Origin: Ferrimonas balearica DSM 9799
GTDB taxonomy: Bacteria > Pseudomonadota > Gammaproteobacteria > Enterobacterales > Shewanellaceae
Length of the DNA stretch: 64,000 bases
Assembly (NCBI RefSeq): GCF_000148645.1
Contig: NC_014541.1
Coordinates: forward strand, 2,379,139 to 2,443,138
Reading direction: 5' to 3'
Each line of letters begins with the position of its first letter. Position 1 is the stretch's first letter. A program made the position numbers and the translations under genes. Below are positions 58,970-64,000 of this stretch, in pieces. The notes beneath the pieces were generated by a model. That model ran no database searches. It saw only the letters and a program-made list of their open reading frames with translations, and had not been told where the DNA came from.

Positions 58970-60124
58970 ATGCTGATTCAGAACCCACCACAACGAATCG
59001 ATTGGCTGCATGTTGCCAGCGTACCCGCTCTGTTGATGCTGTTTTCGCTGGTGGGGTTGGTGATGCTGATGAACACCCAGCCCTTTTCGTTTGGCGATGC
59101 CGAGCGCTACCTGGCCATGGCGCAATCCCCCTGGGTGTTTACCGACGCGCCCTGGGGCTACCGCATCGGGGTGCCCTACCTGGCGGCGTGGTTAAGCCCG
59201 CTATTTAACGACATTCACAGTGCGTTTTTTGCGCTTCAACTGCTGTTCTATGCGACGTTCCTGACCACCCTGTATCTGTGGCTGCGTTGGGGACTGAAGC
59301 TCAATATCCTGGCCTGCGCCTGCGCCTGCCTGCTGTTTATCTTCTCCTATCCCGGCGTCTACAACCTGCATAACAGTGTCCACGTCGGACTGGCTGAGCA
59401 CCTGGGCATTCTGCTGGGGTGCATCGCCATCTACCACCGCTCGTTCCGAAGCCTGCTGCTGTTGCTGGTGGTCACCGCGTTTGTGAAAGAGAACATCGGC
59501 TTGTTGCTGATCCCCACCTGGGCCTGGGTGACCTACCGCAGCGAAGGTTGGCGGCCGGCGCTGTTAACCACCCTGCCCCTGCTGGCCGTCTTTTTCTCGC
59601 TCTACCTGCTGCTGCGTTCCGGCGTGCTGTTCCAGGGCGGCATCGATCTTTCCACCTACACCGGTTTCTACAATGCGGCCTGGCTGGCCTACGTCTACCA
59701 GTATTGGGGCGGGGCATTGGGCGCCATCAAGCTGGTGGTGGCCACCTTCGGTCCGCTCTGGCTGACCTACGCATTGGCGATGTGGCAGAACCCGGGCCAG
59801 CAACGGCTGCGTTGGATGGGCATATTGCCTTTGCTGGCCTGTGGCCAGATCCTATTGGCCACCGACGTTTGGCGGATGGTGGGGCTGGGCGCCCCGATGG
59901 TGATTGCGCTGTCGGCCGTGGTGATGGACCGGTTGCCGCGCCACAGTTGCGTGGTGCTGGTGTGCCTGAACACCCTCTATTTCCTGGCCTTCAACAATAC
60001 CCTGAAAACCCTGATGGCCGCCCTGTTTGCGCTGGCGTTTGTGGCGCTGTGGTTCTACCGCCAGCGCCTGAACTTCTCCCTTGACCAGCCGCAGCTGGAC
60101 CCTCAGCTCGATAAGTTCTCCTGA
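58970..60124 (+). CDS. Polytopic membrane protein, possible GT-C-type glycosyltransferase
   Basis: A 384-residue protein with about 10 TM helices. After TM1 a loop reads TQPFSFGDAERYLAMAQSPWVFTDAPWGYRIGVPYLAAWLSP. An acidic Asp-x-Glu pair (GDAER) in the first periplasmic loop is the usual GT-C metal/donor site. A charged loop (FVKENIGLLLIP) follows later. As last gene of the cluster it is a good candidate for transferring the lipid-linked sugar to an acceptor. It starts 3 bases after the epimerase gene. Its last 22 bases overlap the convergent ABC exporter gene. Function is inferred, not recognised with certainty. Confidence 0.75.
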   Translation: MLIQNPPQRIDWLHVASVPALLMLFSLVGLVMLMNTQPFSFGDAERYLAMAQSPWVFTDAPWGYRIGVPYLAAWLSPLFNDIHSAFFALQLLFYATFLTTLYLWLRWGLKLNILACACACLLFIFSYPGVYNLHNSVHVGLAEHLGILLGCIAIYHRSFRSLLLLLVVTAFVKENIGLLLIPTWAWVTYRSEGWRPALLTTLPLLAVFFSLYLLLRSGVLFQGGIDLSTYTGFYNAAWLAYVYQYWGGALGAIKLVVATFGPLWLTYALAMWQNPGQQRLRWMGILPLLACGQILLATDVWRMVGLGAPMVIALSAVVMDRLPRHSCVVLVCLNTLYFLAFNNTLKTLMAALFALAFVALWFYRQRLNFSLDQPQLDPQLDKFS

Positions 60125-61869
60125 GGGTCGGCCATCAGTTGCAGCTCCGCGAGTTGACGGTACAGCGGACTGCTCTGCAACAGGCTGCGGTGGTCTCCGA
60201 TTGCCCGTATCTCGCCCTGTTCCAGCACCACCAATCGGTCGGCGTTCACCACCGTGGCCAAACGGTGGGCAATCACCAGCGTTGTGCGACCCGCCATCAG
60301 CTGCTCCAGTCCCGCCTGCACCGCCGCTTCGTTCGCCGCATCCAGCGCGGAAGTGGCCTCATCCAGCAGCAGGATGGGACGGTCCGCCAGCAGCGCCCGG
60401 GCAATGGCAATGCGCTGTTTCTGGCCACCGGACAATCGCACTCCCCGCTCACCCAGGTGGGTGTGATACCCCTGTGGCAGCGTCGCCACAAACTCGTGGG
60501 CACGGGCGGCGCGACAGGCCTGCTCCACCTCCGCCTCACTGGCGTCAGGGCGGCCGTAACGCACGTTCTCCAACACCGAATCGGCAAAGATCACCGGCTC
60601 CTGAGAGACCATCGCAAACTGGCGCCGCCACTGTACCGGGTCGCACTCGTGGCTGCTGACACCATCGAGCAACACCTGCCCCTGGTCAGGCCGGTAAAAC
60701 AGTTTCAGCAACTGGAACAGCGTGGTTTTGCCGGCGCCACTGGGGCCCACCAGCGCCACCCGTTCACCAGGCTTGATGGAGAGGGATAGCGCCTTCAGCA
60801 CCGGCTGGTCCGGCGCCATCGGGTAGGCGAACGACACGTCGTCAAACTGCAGAGCGCCCCGCAGAGGCATGGGGAGTGGCTTCGGAGCCTGGGGCGCGAC
60901 AATGGCTGGTGTAACGGTCATCAGTTCCCGCAGCCGCTCTGTCGCTCCGGCGGCCCGCATGATTTCACCTATCACTTCACTTAACGTCGCGACGGCGCCC
61001 GCCACCAGCACCGCGTAGAACATAAAGGCGGTCAGTTGGCCGGCACTGAGTCCGCCCGCCATCACCTCCAACGCCCCCATCCAGCTGACCAGGGTAATGG
61101 CGGTCACAGACAGCAGCATCACCGCGGCGATCAGCCCAGAACGATAGCGGATACGGCGCACCGCGGTCGCCATCACCGACTCCACATCGGCCCGGAACGC
61201 CCGATTATCCAGCGGTTCATGGCCATAGGCCTGCACCGTCTGGATCTCATGCAGGGTTTCATCCACCCGGGCACCCAGGTCCGCCACCCGGTCCTGACTG
61301 TCCTTGCTCAATCGCCGCACCCGCCTTCCGAAAAACAGGATGGGGCCCAGCACCACCGGGACAGCCACGGCCACCGCTAGAGTGAGTTGCCAGCTGGTGA
61401 TTGCCATCATGACTCCACCGCCGACCAACGTCAGCGCAGAACGCAGTGCCATCGACAGACTCATCCCCACCACGGTTTGCAACACGGTGGTGTCGGCGGT
61501 AAAGCGGGAGATCACCTCACCGGTGCGCTGCTCAGCAAAGAACGAGGGGGGCAGTTGCAGCAGATGGTCGAACACCGCTTTACGCAGATCAGCGCTGACC
61601 CGCTCGCCCAGCCAGGTCATCAGGTAAAAGCGCACAAACACCGCGACCGCCCCCACCAGGTTGATCAACAGCACCAGTAACATCAGCCGGTTCAGTGCTG
61701 CCGGATCACCGGACAGGAACCCCTCATCCACCAGCAGGCGAACCCCCTGCCCCAGCACCAGCCAGGAGGCGGAACCCACCGCCAGCGCCAGCAACGCCAA
61801 CAGCACCCGGGGACGGTGCGGACGGAGGTATTCCCATAACCAGGGCAGAATGGCGGTGCGGGTTTGCAT
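60103..61869 (-). CDS. MsbA-related ABC exporter (fused TM and ATPase domains)
   Basis: A 588-residue half-transporter with six TM helices and a C-terminal ATPase: Walker A GPSGAGKTT, Q-loop VSQEPVIFADSV, signature LSGGQKQR, Walker B ILLLDEATSALD and switch His in VIAHRLATV. It resembles the MsbA-related subgroup of lipid/drug exporters. It would act as a homodimer. Convergent with, and slightly overlapping, the sugar cluster, so co-function is not implied. Confidence 0.92.
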   Translation of the reverse strand: MQTRTAILPWLWEYLRPHRPRVLLALLALAVGSASWLVLGQGVRLLVDEGFLSGDPAALNRLMLLVLLINLVGAVAVFVRFYLMTWLGERVSADLRKAVFDHLLQLPPSFFAEQRTGEVISRFTADTTVLQTVVGMSLSMALRSALTLVGGGVMMAITSWQLTLAVAVAVPVVLGPILFFGRRVRRLSKDSQDRVADLGARVDETLHEIQTVQAYGHEPLDNRAFRADVESVMATAVRRIRYRSGLIAAVMLLSVTAITLVSWMGALEVMAGGLSAGQLTAFMFYAVLVAGAVATLSEVIGEIMRAAGATERLRELMTVTPAIVAPQAPKPLPMPLRGALQFDDVSFAYPMAPDQPVLKALSLSIKPGERVALVGPSGAGKTTLFQLLKLFYRPDQGQVLLDGVSSHECDPVQWRRQFAMVSQEPVIFADSVLENVRYGRPDASEAEVEQACRAARAHEFVATLPQGYHTHLGERGVRLSGGQKQRIAIARALLADRPILLLDEATSALDAANEAAVQAGLEQLMAGRTTLVIAHRLATVVNADRLVVLEQGEIRAIGDHRSLLQSSPLYRQLAELQLMADPQENLSS

Positions 61870-61932
61870 AGGAAGCCTTACAGCGTTGGATTCAAATCAA
61901 TAACATACTAACGCAACGCCGACGGCGGCGAT

Positions 61933-61963
61933 CAAAAAAGGGCGCCATTGGCGCCCTTTTTCT
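61933..61963. terminator. Terminator after gltS
   Basis: AAAAAAGGGCGCC-ATT-GGCGCCCTTTTT. It lies just past the gltS stop on the minus strand; it is symmetrical but only gltS ends there. Confidence 0.9.
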
Positions 61964-61974
61964 GGTGGGGGAGA

Positions 61975-63201
61975 TCAACTCAGAAAGGTCAGGTAACCCT
62001 GCAGGATGATCAGGTTAACGATGTCGATAAAGAACGCCCCCACAATCGGCACCACCATAAAGGCCTGTGGTGACGGGCCATAGCGGTTGACCACCGACCC
62101 CATGTTCATCACCGCCGTAGGGGTTGCCCCCAGGCCAAAACCGCAGTGACCACTGGCGATAGTCGCGGCGTCGTAGTTGCCCCCCATCGCCCGGAAAGTG
62201 ACAAGATAGGTAAACACTCCGATGGCAATGGACTGTATGGTCAGAATAATCAGGAACGGGATAGCCAGGTCGAAAATATTCCACAACTTCAGGCTCATCA
62301 GCGCCATCGCCAGGAACAAAGAGAGCGACACCGTTCCCAGAATATCCAGGGTTTCCGTTTCAATCTTTCTGACTTTGGTGACTTCCAGAATATTGGTGAT
62401 AACCACACCAATAAACAACGCGTAGACGAAGTCCGGAATCATCAGCCAGCTAATACCGAAGCCTTTTACCCAACCTTCAAGGTACTTAGCGCCGTTAACG
62501 CAAATCAGCAGAATAAACAGAACCTCAATCACCTTTTTAGCCGTGACCTTGTCCTCTTCATACTCGTTATAGGTCACCACTTCCGGATGCTGGCGACGAT
62601 GGAGGTTCACATTGCCGTACTCCGACTTGAGTTGGTGCTTCTCAATCAGGCGCTGTGCCACCGGCGTGCCGATGATGCCACCGGCAATCAGGCCAAAGGT
62701 GGCCGATGCCATGGCGATCTCCAGCGTATTGCTGAGGCCAAACATCTGCTCCAACGTCTGGGACCAGGCCGCACCAGTACCGTGACCACCAGACAGGGTA
62801 ATGGAGCCGGCAATCAGCCCCATCAGAGGATCAAGCCCCATCAGGCTGGCCAGGGATACGCCGATGGCATTCTGCATCACAATGCACAGTGACGCGATGC
62901 CCAGAAAGATAAACACCTTGGCACCGCCTTTAACCAACTGGGTGTAGTTGGCAGCCAGGCCCACCGTGGCGAAGAACATCAACATAAAGGTGTTCTGCAG
63001 CGGCAGATCAAACACCAGGTCCACGTCCTGAAAGTGCAATATCGTGATACCACACGCGACAACCAGTCCCCCAACAATGGGCTCCGGAATATTAAAACGT
63101 TTCAGAATGGGAAGTCGGGCATTAATAATATGTCCGAGAAACAGGACGCTGATGGCGATCATAAATGATTCCAGCGCACCGATAGAGATGACCGTTTCCA
63201 T
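61975..63201 (-). CDS. gltS: Sodium/glutamate symporter GltS
   Basis: A 408-residue importer (E. coli GltS 401) that takes up glutamate with Na+. Conserved segments are GGLVVACGITILHF, MLMFFATVGLAANYTQLVKGG, GSITLSGGHGTGAAWSQTLEQMFG and SGHCGFGLGATPTAVMNMGSVVNRYGPSPQAFMVVPIVGAFFIDIVN, the two GG-type pore loops of the family. It is monocistronic, with its terminator directly downstream. Confidence 0.96.
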   Translation of the reverse strand: METVISIGALESFMIAISVLFLGHIINARLPILKRFNIPEPIVGGLVVACGITILHFQDVDLVFDLPLQNTFMLMFFATVGLAANYTQLVKGGAKVFIFLGIASLCIVMQNAIGVSLASLMGLDPLMGLIAGSITLSGGHGTGAAWSQTLEQMFGLSNTLEIAMASATFGLIAGGIIGTPVAQRLIEKHQLKSEYGNVNLHRRQHPEVVTYNEYEEDKVTAKKVIEVLFILLICVNGAKYLEGWVKGFGISWLMIPDFVYALFIGVVITNILEVTKVRKIETETLDILGTVSLSLFLAMALMSLKLWNIFDLAIPFLIILTIQSIAIGVFTYLVTFRAMGGNYDAATIASGHCGFGLGATPTAVMNMGSVVNRYGPSPQAFMVVPIVGAFFIDIVNLIILQGYLTFLS

Positions 63202-64000
63202 AATACCTCAAACCACTTTATTTATTATTGTCCACCGTCCTTAGTGATTTTTAGATAGGGCTTCCCTTCGGGTCGACATCCGCCGTCCGCTCGATTAAGT
63301 CAGAAAGGCGCTTGTTATCGACGCTATATAATCAACGCCGGAACCGGATTTTGCGCAAGAAAAATCTGATGTCAAAAGGGCTCACTCAAAGCAAAATTTA
63401 GAGCCAGTTCAAAAAACGGATAAAAATCCCATCATCCTTCGTACATTAACCGTCCAATCATGAAAACTCTGTTCGTATCAAAGTCGCCTTTGGTGGCCGG
63501 ATTAAGCGCCTTGTTGAGCCCCCATCCGTTATCTTAATGGTGGAAAATATCCCCGTTGGTAACGCTCGATGTACCTCAGTAAGCAAGCTGACTTTGACGG
63601 CCCTCTAAAGGTTCAAACCCACAGGCGTGACACGCAGTTTTGAGCGAGTTAAGCGGAATCGCGCGTTTTACATAACCGAACCGAATGAGCTCAGAACAAT
63701 TGGTTGCTTTTTGTTCTGGTCAATTTGTGACAGGCAATAATGGATAAACTTTGTCTCTTATAAGCCTGTTTCCTTGCCTCTGCTCACCCTTTTTTACACG
63801 CCGCCTCGGCCTACCCCAGTTAACTCAATACCTCAAGTTTACTTTTTGTTCACATTATTTGCTTTGCGTGATCACTGTCACGTCAAATTCGGAAGCAGCT
63901 GCTAATTTTCAATTACCTAATTTAGCCAAGGGAACTTTAGAAGGAACTACACAAACCGCTCAAAAAGAAGCAACACAGAGCCCACTGAGAATGCAGGGGC
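63202..64000. other. Gene-free, AT-richer region at the window end
   Basis: About 800 bases with no convincing gene on either strand. The first part would hold the gltS promoter. An inverted repeat CAGAACAA / TTGTTCTG lies at 63692-63699 and 63711-63718. A CRP-like site lies at 63867-63882. The last 120 bases look like the 5' leader of a rightward gene starting beyond the window. Confidence 0.6.
63867..63882. promoter_or_regulatory. CRP-like binding site
   Basis: CGTGA-TCACTG-TCACG, a symmetrical match to TGTGA-N6-TCACA with one change in each arm, flanked by TTTG and TCAAA. Probably controls the next rightward gene outside the window. Confidence 0.5.

Noticed and set aside
1-64000. CRISPR array, prophage or restriction/defence island
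   Set aside because: No regularly spaced repeats, integrase, phage structural genes, methylase or nuclease clusters were seen; the only mobile gene is the Y1 transposase at 37 kb.

Overview
The window is a gene-dense, GC-rich chromosomal stretch from a gammaproteobacterium. The mix of PhoP/PhoQ, YebG, a DUF3332 lipoprotein, pentaheme NrfA, class D sortase, GltS, paired LpxM-type acyltransferases and codBA fits the Alteromonadales, most likely Ferrimonas or a close relative. This placement is inferred from gene content and base composition only. No rRNA, tRNA, prophage or CRISPR array was found.

Layout. 1-3.8 kb: the end of secF, a DUF3332 lipoprotein, divergent phaR and phasin with two palindromic operators, and SOS-type yebG with a LexA box. 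3.9-12.5 kb: a degenerate ATP-grasp-like protein, a selenate/phosphonate-type ABC transporter, phoPQ, a DUF2057 gene whose ribosome-binding site lies inside a hairpin, and an HD-GYP protein. 12.6-20.4 kb: a DedA protein, a CPA-type antiporter, a duplicated beta-helix lipoprotein with a TonB-dependent receptor, then a highly structured non-coding stretch. 20.4-33.5 kb: a DUF2235 hydrolase, a 31-residue protein gene with its own promoter and terminator, ypfJ, nrfA with a NarP-type box, two lipid A acyltransferases, small enzymes, a four-gene overlapping operon, and a class D sortase operon with an LPDTA substrate divergent from an NlpC/P60 lipoprotein. 33.6-44.3 kb: a ricin-lectin metallohydrolase, a Y1 transposase between inverted repeats, a DUF3943 protein, codBA and an acyltransferase/SGNH protein. 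44.6-53.7 kb: a TetR-linked RND pump with two adaptors, an exported amidohydrolase, a PH-domain protein and add. 53.9-60.1 kb: a six-gene cluster resembling the mycobacterial polyprenyl-phospho-arabinose pathway. 60.1-64 kb: an MsbA-related ABC exporter, gltS, and 0.8 kb of AT-richer non-coding DNA ending in a CRP-like site.

The strongest leads are three. First, the arabinofuranose-type cluster: a HAD-UbiA fusion, DprE1- and DprE2-like enzymes, an SMR-type candidate flippase, an epimerase and a polytopic possible glycosyltransferase. Second, the Gram-negative sortase with a dedicated small substrate. Third, several RNA-level elements: the structured RNA candidate at 20.29-20.41 kb, the hairpin that hides the DUF2057 ribosome-binding site, and an intercistronic hairpin between the lipoprotein and its receptor.
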